Source: Chloroflexota bacterium (GTDB taxonomy: Bacteria > Chloroflexota > UBA5177 > JANWHV01). From it: a stretch of DNA of 11,047 bases. Below are positions 1 through 6,984 of this stretch, piece after piece; the first letter of the stretch is position 1, and every line of letters starts with the position of its first letter. The translations under genes were made by a program, and so were the position numbers. The notes under the pieces were generated by a model. It made no database searches. It was not told where the DNA came from and saw only the letters and a program-made list of their open reading frames with translations. The DNA lies in the NCBI GenBank assembly GCA_025450255.1, contig JANWHV010000134.1, positions 1 through 11,047 of the forward strand, given 5' to 3'.

Positions 1-1437
1 ACGATCTTCAGCGTCTACCTTATGCTCTTTACCTGGGAACGTCCTGAACGGCTGGCAGCCAGTGCCGGTCCAGCCTCATTCCTCAAGCCCAAGCTCTCCT
101 TTACCGTGCTGGTGCCGGCCAGGCACGAGGAAGCGGTGATTTACCACACCGTGGAACGCATAACCCAGGCGCGCTACCCCGCCGATCTGCTTGAGATCGT
201 GGTGGTGTGCCATCAAGACGATACGGCGACTATCGCCGAAGTCGAACGCGCCATACGGGCGCTACGTGGCCCGCGTGTTCGACTTGAGACCTTCGCCGAA
301 GGCCCAATCAACAAGCCGCGTGGTCTTAACGTCGGCTTCAACGCGAGCGCGCACGAGGTCGTGACCATATTCGATGCCGAGGACGATGTCGATCGGGACA
401 TCTTCAGTGTGGTGAACACCGTGATGCTTGAGGAGGAGGTCGGGATCGTCCAGGGCGGCGTGCAGCTCATGAACCTTCGCGACCATTGGTTCGGTCCGCA
501 CAACTGCCTTGAGTACTTCTTCTGGTTTAAGAGCCGCCTGCACTTCCACGCGCGAGTCGGCATGATTCCACTCGGCGGCAATACGGTTTTCCTGAGGCGC
601 CACCTGGTGGAACGCATAGGCGGATGGGATGAGAAGTGTCTCACGGAGGACGCGGAGATCGGGCTGCGCCTCAGCGCGCTCGGCGAAGCGATCCGCGTGG
701 TCTATGACGCGCGGCATGTGACACGAGAAGAAACCCCGTCCACGGTAGGCGCGTTCCTCCGGCAGCGCACACGCTGGTGCCAGGGATTTCTGCAGGTCCT
801 CCGCAAGGGATGTTGGCGCGCGCTGCCGCGCCGCCGCCAGCGCGCTCGCGCTTTACACGCTCTCGTACCCGCTCTTGCAAGCAATACTGCTGTTGGTATG
901 GCCGGTCACTATTGCCGCCGTGCTGTTGCTCAAGCTCGCCGTGCCGGTCGTGATGATCACGTTTCTGCCCCTGTACGCGCTCGCGCTGCAGTTTTTGATA
1001 ACGCTGGTCGGCGCGTACGGTTTCGTACGGGAGTATCAAGGTCGCATACCGCTCTTGACGCCGCTGGCCATGGCCATCACGTTTATCCCATTTCAGTGGA
1101 TGTTGGGCCTCGGCGCGCTTCGGGCCGCCAAACGCGAGTTGAGCGGGTTGACGAATTGGGAGAAAACCGCCCATCTGGGCGCGCATCGCGATGCCGGACT
1201 CGTGCTCCGATCGGCGCTTTCCCAACTCCTCGACGAAGCGCGGGAGCATCTCGGCGCCGAGCGAGGCAGCGTCCTCCTGCTGAACGCCGACGCTCAGTCG
1301 TTCTCGGTATTAGCCAGCCGCGGTCTCCCCGAGCACGTGGCGAGCACCGGCACGCTGGACGCCGGCAGCGGCGTCGCGGCGGTTGTGGCTCAAACCGGGC
1401 GCCCAGCCATCATAAACGGCAGTGCCCCGGCCCCTGA
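1..1437 (+). CDS. Family 2 glycosyltransferase, catalytic part (5' partial, frame broken downstream)
   Basis: This is the catalytic half of a membrane glycosyltransferase of the GT2 (COG1215) type, which transfers a sugar from a nucleotide donor to a growing chain on the cytoplasmic face. The frame is open from base 1, so the true start lies upstream; the Met at 22 is internal. Counting from that Met, I see the GT-A opening VLVPARHEE (about 29-37), the donor/metal motif FDAEDD (117-122), GGNT (185-188), the TED catalytic-base motif (208-210) and QRTRW (248-252). The last two are the D and Q(Q/R)xRW signatures of processive synthases such as cellulose, hyaluronan or poly-GlcNAc synthases. Sense ends near 843. 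Beyond that this frame gives Arg/Ala-rich sequence with no membrane helix up to its stop at 1437, while the expected membrane region continues in another frame (see 875-1627). The polymer made cannot be told from sequence. It heads a co-directional block with a PMT-like transferase and a GH5 hydrolase. Confidence 0.85.
   Translation, partial: TIFSVYLMLFTWERPERLAASAGPASFLKPKLSFTVLVPARHEEAVIYHTVERITQARYPADLLEIVVVCHQDDTATIAEVERAIRALRGPRVRLETFAEGPINKPRGLNVGFNASAHEVVTIFDAEDDVDRDIFSVVNTVMLEEEVGIVQGGVQLMNLRDHWFGPHNCLEYFFWFKSRLHFHARVGMIPLGGNTVFLRRHLVERIGGWDEKCLTEDAEIGLRLSALGEAIRVVYDARHVTREETPSTVGAFLRQRTRWCQGFLQVLRKGCWRALPRRRQRARALHALVPALASNTAVGMAGHYCRRAVAQARRAGRDDHVSAPVRARAAVFDNAGRRVRFRTGVSRSHTALDAAGHGHHVYPISVDVGPRRASGRQTRVERVDELGENRPSGRASRCRTRAPIGAFPTPRRSAGASRRRARQRPPAERRRSVVLGISQPRSPRARGEHRHAGRRQRRRGGCGSNRAPSHHKRQCPGP
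838..850 (+). other. Frameshift site inside the GT2-GAF gene
   Basis: Upstream of about 843 the protein reads in the frame of base 1 (...LPRRRQR). From 842 it reads one base over (ALALYTLSYPLL). Joining the two gives RQR-ALALYTL, a natural run into a membrane helix. The local sequence CAGCGCGCTCGCG would read through if it held one more GC dinucleotide (CAGCGCGCGCTCGCG), so loss of 2 bp in a short GC repeat explains the break. It may be a real mutation, a sequencing or assembly error, or less likely programmed frameshifting. No slippery heptamer or strong downstream hairpin is evident. Confidence 0.75.
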
Positions 1438-1627
1438 GTTGCGCGGCCGGTTGATGCAACCAGCGCTCCGCTCGGCAATCGTGCTTCCAATCCAGCATGG
1501 CGACTCACGGATCGTGGTCTTCAGCGTCTCGAGCCGCCTAACGTCACTCGGCGACGATGCGCTACGTTGGCTAACGGTTCGCGCCGAAGCGCTGAGCCGG
1601 CAGCGACTGCAACCCACGGCTGTCTGA
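875..1627 (+). CDS. Membrane domain plus GAF domain: displaced C-terminal half of the GT2 glycosyltransferase
   Basis: This frame carries the missing second half of the upstream glycosyltransferase. Sensible sequence already begins at 842 (A-L-A-L-Y-T-L), so the TTG at 875 is only the first in-frame start codon and probably not a real initiation site. From 875, residues 1-80 hold about three hydrophobic helices, followed by NWEKTAHLGAHR (94-105), a motif that follows the last helix in many GT2 membrane synthases. Residues about 108-243 form a GAF domain: helix, LGAERGSVLLL (126-136), the hallmark GSGVAAVVAQTGRPAII (164-180), and IVLPI (202-206). GAF domains bind small ligands or mediate dimer signalling; the ligand here is unknown. 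After the membrane helices the GAF would lie in the cytoplasm, the place the c-di-GMP-binding PilZ domain takes in cellulose synthase. If translation does not bridge the break, the synthase is non-functional in this sequence. Confidence 0.8.
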   Translation: MQAILLLVWPVTIAAVLLLKLAVPVVMITFLPLYALALQFLITLVGAYGFVREYQGRIPLLTPLAMAITFIPFQWMLGLGALRAAKRELSGLTNWEKTAHLGAHRDAGLVLRSALSQLLDEAREHLGAERGSVLLLNADAQSFSVLASRGLPEHVASTGTLDAGSGVAAVVAQTGRPAIINGSAPAPELRGRLMQPALRSAIVLPIQHGDSRIVVFSVSSRLTSLGDDALRWLTVRAEALSRQRLQPTAV

Positions 1628-1639
1628 ACGCGGCAAAAC

Positions 1640-1653
1640 CATGGAGTTGAATC
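1640..1653 (+). promoter_or_regulatory. Ribosome binding site of the PMT-like gene
   Basis: GGAG at 1643-1646 lies 7 nt before the ATG at 1654. It supports that start over downstream Met codons. The 26-bp gap after the GAF stop codon leaves no obvious room for a separate promoter and suggests cotranscription. Confidence 0.6.
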
Positions 1654-3732
1654 ATGATTGACCGTCTTGCCTGGCTGAGCAGCGCCGTGGGTCTTCGCGC
1701 CTGGGCGCCCGCGACGGAGCCGCGCCGGGTATCGCCGATCGCGCGATGCCGGGCCTGGATCCCGCCACACCGCGAACATCTGTGGCTCGGCGTAATCCTC
1801 ATCATCGCCGCGCTCGCCCATGGCATGAACATGTTCCACTTACCGTATTTCGAGAACGACGAAGGCACGTACATGTCACAGGCCTGGTCAGTACTCAATG
1901 AAGGACAACTCGCGCCCTATACCTATTGGTACGACCATGCGCCACTCGGCTGGATTCAAATCGCCGGCTGGACGCTTATCTCCGGCGGCATGTCGGCGTT
2001 TGGACCATCGATCTATTCTGGACGTGTTTTCATGCTGCTCCTGCAGGTGGGCTCCGCGTTCATGCTGTACATGATTGCGCGCCGCGTATCGGGGAGCATC
2101 TTCGTCGCCAGCCTGACGGCCCTGGCATTCTCACTTTCCGCCTGGGGCATTTATTACCATCGCCGTGTGCTGCTGGACAACATCACTACATTCTGGATGC
2201 TGCTGAGCATCTTCTTCCTGGTCTCGCCGCGCGTCTCGCTCCGCCGGGTGTGGTTGAGCGGCGTGGCGCTGGGCGTTAGCGTGCTGTCGAAGGAGCTGAC
2301 CGTCTTTCTTGTTCCGGTCATGGCCCTCCTCGTCTTCGACCGCGCGTCAAAAGGCCAGCGCGCCTTTGCCCTGACGACCTGGATCGCGATCGTCGGCAGC
2401 GTGATTTCGCTCTATCCGCTTATGGCCGTGCTGAAGGGAGAGCTGTTGCCCGCTGGGCACGGCCTGTTTGAGACCATGCACCCACACACTAGCTTGCTCG
2501 GCTCGGCCGACTACCAGGGCTCGCGCGGCAAGGACGGTGGGTTGTTCAGCTGGTCGAGCCAGTTCTGGATCATGATGAGGCAATGGGCACAAAGTGACCC
2601 GTTGCTCGTGATCGGCGGATCGCTCGCGTCCGTCTTGAACGCGCTGCGTATCTTCCGCAATCGCCTGGTCGGCGTCATGGGCCTGTTGACGCTTTCGCTG
2701 TACGCGTTTCTCGCGCGTGGGGGTGAGGTGCTCGGCTTCTACCTGGTTCCTCTGCTGCCGCTGTTCGCGCTCAACCTCGGCCTCGCGGTTCAGATGGTCG
2801 TGCAGGGCGCCGCGCGCCGCGCGGCAAGGCGGCCCGCCGTGCGGCGCGGCCTGCTGCTTACCATTGGGGGCGCGGTGATCGCCGTATACGCGCGCCTGAT
2901 CGTGGCGGACTATCAGAGTCCAGAGCTTTCGTTCGCGAGTAACCCACTCCAGTTGTGGACGAGCAATCAATCCGTGGCCCAGGTCCAGGCCATGGCCTGG
3001 GTGCGGTCGCACATTCCCCCACGCGATTGCCTTATCGTGGACGACTATATGTGGACCGATCTCGCGGCGGGGTTCGACAATGGGCCTCGCTATACCTGCG
3101 TTCACTGGTATTGGAAAGTCGACAAGGACACCGCGATCACCGGCCCTATATTCCACAATCGCTGGCAAACAGCGGACTACGTGGTGGAGACCGGGCAGAT
3201 GCTCAACGACGCGCACACCAAGGGTTCGGGACTCAACATCGTCAGCGCCGCCATCGCTCATTCAGCCGAAGTCAAGCACTTCGATACCGGCGGTTGGTCG
3301 ATCGACATTCGCAAGGTGATCCGGCCTGGTACACAGGTCGCGGCGTCCAGGCGCCGGCAATCCTCGGGCCAAACGCGCGTGGCGCGGGTCGCGCCCGCCA
3401 CATCCCCATCACTGGCCCTGATCCCCAGTACGAGTGATTCGCCACTCCCGGCGGGCCTCGCGCCCGCGGCGGCAAGCGCGCAGTTCACGCGCGAGGGCGG
3501 TCAGTCCGCCGATCTTGTTGTCCATCGCCTTACGGGCCTTGGCCGAGGTGGAGGTGCAACCCTGAAGGGAACGGCGCCGAGTGGCGCACGCAGCATCACC
3601 GATCGAGCGCCCCATACGGCGCCCGGCAGATTGTGGCAGTGGCGCGCGCGACTGCCAAGCGACGACGATGTCTTGCCGGCGGTTCATCGCCATTCGGGCC
3701 GTCGATGGCACGCACATGAGCCGCCACGGTAG
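1654..3732 (+). CDS. PMT/ArnT-like membrane glycosyltransferase (GT39/GT83 type)
   Basis: This is a polytopic GT-C enzyme of the PMT_2/ArnT kind, which moves a sugar from a polyprenyl-phosphate donor onto a lipid, glycan or protein on the outer face of the membrane. A first helix spans about residues 43-60. The first external loop carries ENDE (67-70), the acidic motif expected at the GT-C catalytic centre, then YDHAPLGW (93-100), matching the D-H-P-P-L motif of the family. RVLLDN (171-176) is a further family-typical stretch. Repeated hydrophobic segments run to about residue 418. A soluble portion (about 419-556) follows with several Asp/Trp-rich stretches. Residues about 557-692 form a Pro/Ala/Arg/Ser-rich tail with no recognisable domain, and its last 17 bp overlap the next gene. 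Acceptor and donor are not predictable. Its position between a polysaccharide synthase and a GH5 hydrolase suggests decoration of an exported glycan. Confidence 0.87.
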   Translation: MIDRLAWLSSAVGLRAWAPATEPRRVSPIARCRAWIPPHREHLWLGVILIIAALAHGMNMFHLPYFENDEGTYMSQAWSVLNEGQLAPYTYWYDHAPLGWIQIAGWTLISGGMSAFGPSIYSGRVFMLLLQVGSAFMLYMIARRVSGSIFVASLTALAFSLSAWGIYYHRRVLLDNITTFWMLLSIFFLVSPRVSLRRVWLSGVALGVSVLSKELTVFLVPVMALLVFDRASKGQRAFALTTWIAIVGSVISLYPLMAVLKGELLPAGHGLFETMHPHTSLLGSADYQGSRGKDGGLFSWSSQFWIMMRQWAQSDPLLVIGGSLASVLNALRIFRNRLVGVMGLLTLSLYAFLARGGEVLGFYLVPLLPLFALNLGLAVQMVVQGAARRAARRPAVRRGLLLTIGGAVIAVYARLIVADYQSPELSFASNPLQLWTSNQSVAQVQAMAWVRSHIPPRDCLIVDDYMWTDLAAGFDNGPRYTCVHWYWKVDKDTAITGPIFHNRWQTADYVVETGQMLNDAHTKGSGLNIVSAAIAHSAEVKHFDTGGWSIDIRKVIRPGTQVAASRRRQSSGQTRVARVAPATSPSLALIPSTSDSPLPAGLAPAAASAQFTREGGQSADLVVHRLTGLGRGGGATLKGTAPSGARSITDRAPHTAPGRLWQWRARLPSDDDVLPAVHRHSGRRWHAHEPPR

Positions 3733-5488
3733 GGCCATAGCCGAGGCCGCCCAAACCGGCGGCGGGGCGAGGAAACGCGGGCCAGGACTGCCCAGCCAAT
3801 GGGCTGTGCTCGGTGTCCTGATTATCTGGCTGATTGGCAATGCGGTTGTCCGCGGCGCCTCACCTGCTTTCTCTCCCCTGGGTGCGTGGAGCGTGCCGGC
3901 GGCAAGCCCATTGCCGCTCCACGTGTCGGGCAATACGCTCGTCGATAGCGCCGGCCATGTGGTAATTCTGCGCGGTGTCAATCGCTCCGGCACGGAATAC
4001 AGTTGCGTCAATAGCCCAGCCCTTGAAGATGGCCCCGACGACCGCGCGTCGGTAGCGGCCATGCGCGCGTGGCAGGTGAACGCCGTGCGCATCCCGCTGA
4101 ATGAGGATTGCTGGTTGGGCATTAATCAGGTTGTGCTGGGAGGCGCCTCGTATCAGGCGGGCATCGAACGCTACGCGCGCCTGCTCCTGGCAGCCGGCAT
4201 CTATCCGATCCTCGACCTGCATATCAGCGCGCCGGCAACGGTCAAGGCACTCAGCCAACAGCCGATGCCCGATGCCGATCATGCGCCGACATTCTGGGAG
4301 CAAGTGGCGGATGTATTCGGCCATAACCAAGCGGTGATTTTCGACCTGTTCAATGAACCGTTCCCCGACCATAACGGCGATTCCGCGGCGGCATGGCGGT
4401 GCTGGCGCGACGGCTGCACCGAAACCACCGGCGACGGCCTTCACTACCAGGCAGTCGGCATGCGGGCATTGGTGAGCGCGGTACGCTCGCGGGGCGCTAT
4501 GAACGTCCTAATGCTCGGCGGCATCCAATTCGCCAACACCATAGACGAATGGCCGCGCTATCGACCGCCGGATCCCGCCAACAACCTCGTGGCGGCCCAG
4601 CACTTCTACAACAATAGCGCGTGCGCGTCGCCGTCGTGCCGGCAAACCACGACGGCCATCGTGGCCAGGCAGGCGCCAATCGTGGCGGGCGAGGTGGGCG
4701 ATACCGACTGCACCATCAGCAACACCGCCCAAATTCTCCAGTTTTTCGAGCGGAACCATTTGTCGTATGTGGCATGGACCTGGGGCACGAACTTTGGCTG
4801 CGAAAGCCTGATCCGCAACTATGACGGCACGCCGACTCAGCCGTATGGCCAGTGGTTTCATGACTGGGTACTCCGCGCGGTCGGTGGAACCGTAGCCGCG
4901 CAACCCCTCGCCACGTTCATGGATAACGTGGGCGTGGTCGAGGACGGCAGGCAATTGAGCTGCGGGCTCGACGATCAGAACTTCTGTTACAGTAGCCAGG
5001 CGCTCGCGAAGTCCGGACTGCGCCCAGGCGGCACGATTCCCTACAATGACGCCAGGTTTCGCTGGGCGCCATCGCCCGGAACACAGGACAATGTAATCGC
5101 CGACGGCCAGACCGTGGCGATATCGCCCACAGTCGCCGGCGCAACATCGCTCAACGTGCTTGGCGCCGCAACCCACGGGCCAGCCGCCGGCGAGGTGACC
5201 TTGAAATATACCGATGGCGTTACGTCGACGGCCACGCTAGATTTCTCCGACTGGACGCTACGAGGCGCCACGGGACCGGTACGGCCCGTGCACGGCAACG
5301 CCATCCTTGTTCGAGCCGCGTATCGAGACAAGAGCGACGGTACGCAAGACCGGCAAGCGACATTCCTGTTCGGCGTGTCGCTGCCGCTTGACCGGCGGCG
5401 CGCGCTCGCGAGCGTGCGGCTGCCATTACTGCCGCAGTCCGCGTATGCGCCGCACATGCATATCTTCGCGCTGTCGCTCTCTCATTGA
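3716..5488 (+). CDS. Membrane-anchored or secreted GH5 glycoside hydrolase (cellulase-like) with C-terminal beta-sandwich-like domain
   Basis: This is a retaining GH5 (cellulase superfamily) enzyme that should cleave beta-linked glycans outside the cell. I chose the ATG at 3716 (590 aa; 17-bp overlap with the previous stop) because it puts a hydrophobic segment (about 29-45) behind a basic start. Upstream starts at 3668 and 3581 only add Arg-rich sequence. No strong Shine-Dalgarno site is visible, so translational coupling is plausible. The GH5 domain spans about 68-390: LRGVNRSGTEY (85-95), RIPLNEDCW (125-133), DLHI (167-170), acid/base Glu214 in FNEP, HFY (296-298), nucleophile Glu326 in GEVG, and WTW (354-356). 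Cysteines 97, 132, 229, 234, 303, 308, 332 and 362 recur in the neighbouring paralogue. Residues about 400-590 look like the beta-rich domain often attached to secreted glycosidases (FMDNVGV near the start, YSSQALA, DNVIADGQ, HIFALSLS at the end). Substrate is unknown; editing of the polymer made upstream is an inference. Confidence 0.88.
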   Translation: MSRHGRAIAEAAQTGGGARKRGPGLPSQWAVLGVLIIWLIGNAVVRGASPAFSPLGAWSVPAASPLPLHVSGNTLVDSAGHVVILRGVNRSGTEYSCVNSPALEDGPDDRASVAAMRAWQVNAVRIPLNEDCWLGINQVVLGGASYQAGIERYARLLLAAGIYPILDLHISAPATVKALSQQPMPDADHAPTFWEQVADVFGHNQAVIFDLFNEPFPDHNGDSAAAWRCWRDGCTETTGDGLHYQAVGMRALVSAVRSRGAMNVLMLGGIQFANTIDEWPRYRPPDPANNLVAAQHFYNNSACASPSCRQTTTAIVARQAPIVAGEVGDTDCTISNTAQILQFFERNHLSYVAWTWGTNFGCESLIRNYDGTPTQPYGQWFHDWVLRAVGGTVAAQPLATFMDNVGVVEDGRQLSCGLDDQNFCYSSQALAKSGLRPGGTIPYNDARFRWAPSPGTQDNVIADGQTVAISPTVAGATSLNVLGAATHGPAAGEVTLKYTDGVTSTATLDFSDWTLRGATGPVRPVHGNAILVRAAYRDKSDGTQDRQATFLFGVSLPLDRRRALASVRLPLLPQSAYAPHMHIFALSLSH

Positions 5489-5516
5489 TCAGCCGGCGTG
5501 TGAAAGTTCGTTATGG
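5489..5516. other. 28-bp gap between convergent GH5 genes
   Basis: The two GH5 genes converge with only 28 bp between stop codons. I see no hairpin with a T-run in it, so any terminator must overlap coding sequence or depend on Rho. Confidence 0.5.
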
Positions 5517-6596
5517 TTATACGATGCCCAGCAGGTGATTCTTGAACGCCTGACCGTAGGGCGATGACGGCGTGCCGCCAAAATCCTTGAGCAGCGATTC
5601 ACAACCGAACGCGGGGCTCCAGGTCCAGCCCAGATAGCTCACGCTATGCTGATCGAGCCAGGGGAGGATATTCGACACGTAATTGGCCGTACAATCGGTT
5701 TCGCCGACCTCGCCCATAATCACCGGAAACCGAAGGGCCAGCGGCGCGATCGTGCTGTTCCAGCATGATGGCGAGTTGCAGGCGCTGAAAGGGTATGAAT
5801 GCAGGCTCACCGCGAGATTATTGAGCGGATCGACAGGTCGGTACTGTGCCCATAAGTTAATGGTGCCTGCCCATTGGATACCGCCGACCAATATCACGTT
5901 CGCGGCGCCGGTGGCGCGGACCGTGTTGACGAGCGTTTGCATGCCTGCCGCGCTGTAAGGTACGTGCTGCTGACTGGTGTCGAGACACCCCGCGAGCAGA
6001 CAGGTCCACGCGGCGGGGTTCGACTGATTATTCAGCGGATACGGCTCATTGTAGAGATCGAAGAGCACGCTGCCATTCGCCTTGAAGGCGCCGGCAACGC
6101 TAGCCCAAAACAGCGGCGCGTGGTCCGCGTCCGCCATGGGCTGCTGGCCGGTGGACCTGGTGGAACCAGGCGCGCTCCAGTGCAGATCGACAACAACATA
6201 GATACCGTTCATCGTCAGCAACGACACGTATTGCTCGATCGCTCGCTGATACGCTGGGCCGCCAACTGCCGCTCCGTTAATGCCCAGCCAGCAGTCTTCG
6301 TTGAGCGGCAGTCGCACCGCGTTGACATGCCATGCCAGCATCGCCGAAATCGACGCTTGATCCGCTGGGCCGTCTATTGTCCCCCAACCCTGAATACAGG
6401 GGTATTCCGTGCCGGAACGGTCGACGCCCCGGAGGACGACCGGTTGACCGCCGGCAGACACCAGCCGATTGCCCAGTACATGGAGTCCACCGCTCGCCTG
6501 CGCGTGCGCGGCCAGGCGAGATTCGGGCACATGTAGGCCGCCAAGGGCCGTCACCAGCAAGGCCACGCCGAGAGTGGACCGAAGGAGCCGCCTCAT
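5517..6596 (-). CDS. Secreted GH5 glycoside hydrolase (cellulase-like), single-domain paralogue
   Basis: This 359-residue enzyme is a second retaining GH5 hydrolase. The ATG at 6596 is preferred over the one at 6701 because it starts a clean signal peptide: Arg-rich n-region (MRRLLR), hydrophobic core (about 8-20) and a likely AHA-QA cleavage site (about 30-34). The longer start only adds Arg/Pro-rich sequence. The site preceding 6596 is a weak G-rich ribosome binding site. Catalytic features are LRGVDRSGTEY (55-65), DLHW (137-140), acid/base Glu184 in YNEP, HSY (266-268), nucleophile Glu296 in GEVG and WTW (324-326). Against the convergent neighbour, residues 38-357 align with no gap at a constant offset of 30, about 167 of 320 identical by hand, with all eight cysteines kept (67, 102, 199, 204, 273, 278, 302, 332). 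It lacks the C-terminal domain and membrane anchor of its partner and so should be released. Exact substrate is unknown. Confidence 0.9.
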   Translation of the reverse strand: MRRLLRSTLGVALLVTALGGLHVPESRLAAHAQASGGLHVLGNRLVSAGGQPVVLRGVDRSGTEYPCIQGWGTIDGPADQASISAMLAWHVNAVRLPLNEDCWLGINGAAVGGPAYQRAIEQYVSLLTMNGIYVVVDLHWSAPGSTRSTGQQPMADADHAPLFWASVAGAFKANGSVLFDLYNEPYPLNNQSNPAAWTCLLAGCLDTSQQHVPYSAAGMQTLVNTVRATGAANVILVGGIQWAGTINLWAQYRPVDPLNNLAVSLHSYPFSACNSPSCWNSTIAPLALRFPVIMGEVGETDCTANYVSNILPWLDQHSVSYLGWTWSPAFGCESLLKDFGGTPSSPYGQAFKNHLLGIV

Positions 6597-6984
6597 CTCA
6601 CTACCCTGCCCCGTAATTCGCCGTGTGGGTCGAGCGCGCAAGCTGCCACGAAATGTCGGTAAACATAGGGCCTTCCGCGGCGCCGGCGTCTGGTCGTGCA
6701 TCAGGGCTCCACAATAGAATGGTTATGGCAGGGTACGCAACCACCTATACGGGATGGCCCGGTCGGCGTGGGACGGATGGGATCCTCGGCTCAGACTTTC
6801 ACGGGGCAGGCATTTTCGGATCTACTGATAACGTCGTCTCCACGTGGAGTGTGAACCTTGTACGCTACTATGCGCGAGAGTATCGCCCTGGCCCCGCGCC
6901 AGCGCGAAGGTACGCGAAACACGCGAATTGACTGTTGACGTTGCTTGTCGATTGAAGCCAAAAGCACGGCGGGGAGCGTAATAC
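6597..6984. other. Non-coding stretch, no gene recognised
   Basis: About 390 bp hold no open frame with protein-like composition on either strand. The longest frames are Arg/Gly-rich and lack ribosome binding sites. The stretch must hold the promoter of the minus-strand GH5 gene, but no convincing -35/-10 pair stands out. Its only clear symmetric element is the palindrome at 6838-6849. It may contain decayed coding sequence, given the gene remnant that follows. Confidence 0.5.
6838..6849. repeat. Perfect 12-bp palindrome with CACGTG core
   Basis: CTCCACGTGGAG is a perfect inverted repeat with no spacer in otherwise featureless intergenic DNA. It lies about 240 bp upstream of the minus-strand GH5 start and about 135 bp upstream of the short open frame at 6985. 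It could be a dimeric regulator's operator, but chance is quite possible for one 12-mer. Confidence 0.3.

Noticed and set aside
844..1437. Continuation of the base-1 frame as a real protein C-terminus
   Set aside because: It is Arg/Ala-rich with no membrane segment, while the other frame holds the expected helices, WEKT motif and GAF domain over the same bases.
2347..3261. 304-codon minus-strand open frame
   Set aside because: It lies wholly inside the PMT-like gene, is His/Arg/Gln-rich with no domain, and is a GC-rich antisense shadow.
4508..5176. 222-codon minus-strand open frame inside the plus-strand GH5 gene
   Set aside because: It has no domain pattern or ribosome binding site and is fully covered by the strongly supported GH5 gene.
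5874..6536. 220-codon plus-strand open frame opposite the minus-strand GH5 gene
   Set aside because: The minus strand carries the full catalytic motif set and signal peptide; the plus-strand product is Arg-rich and patternless.
6623..6931. 102-codon plus-strand open frame upstream of the DUF1349-like fragment
   Set aside because: It is Arg/Gly/Ser-rich, has no ribosome binding site, and its first part runs antisense to the leader of the GH5 gene.
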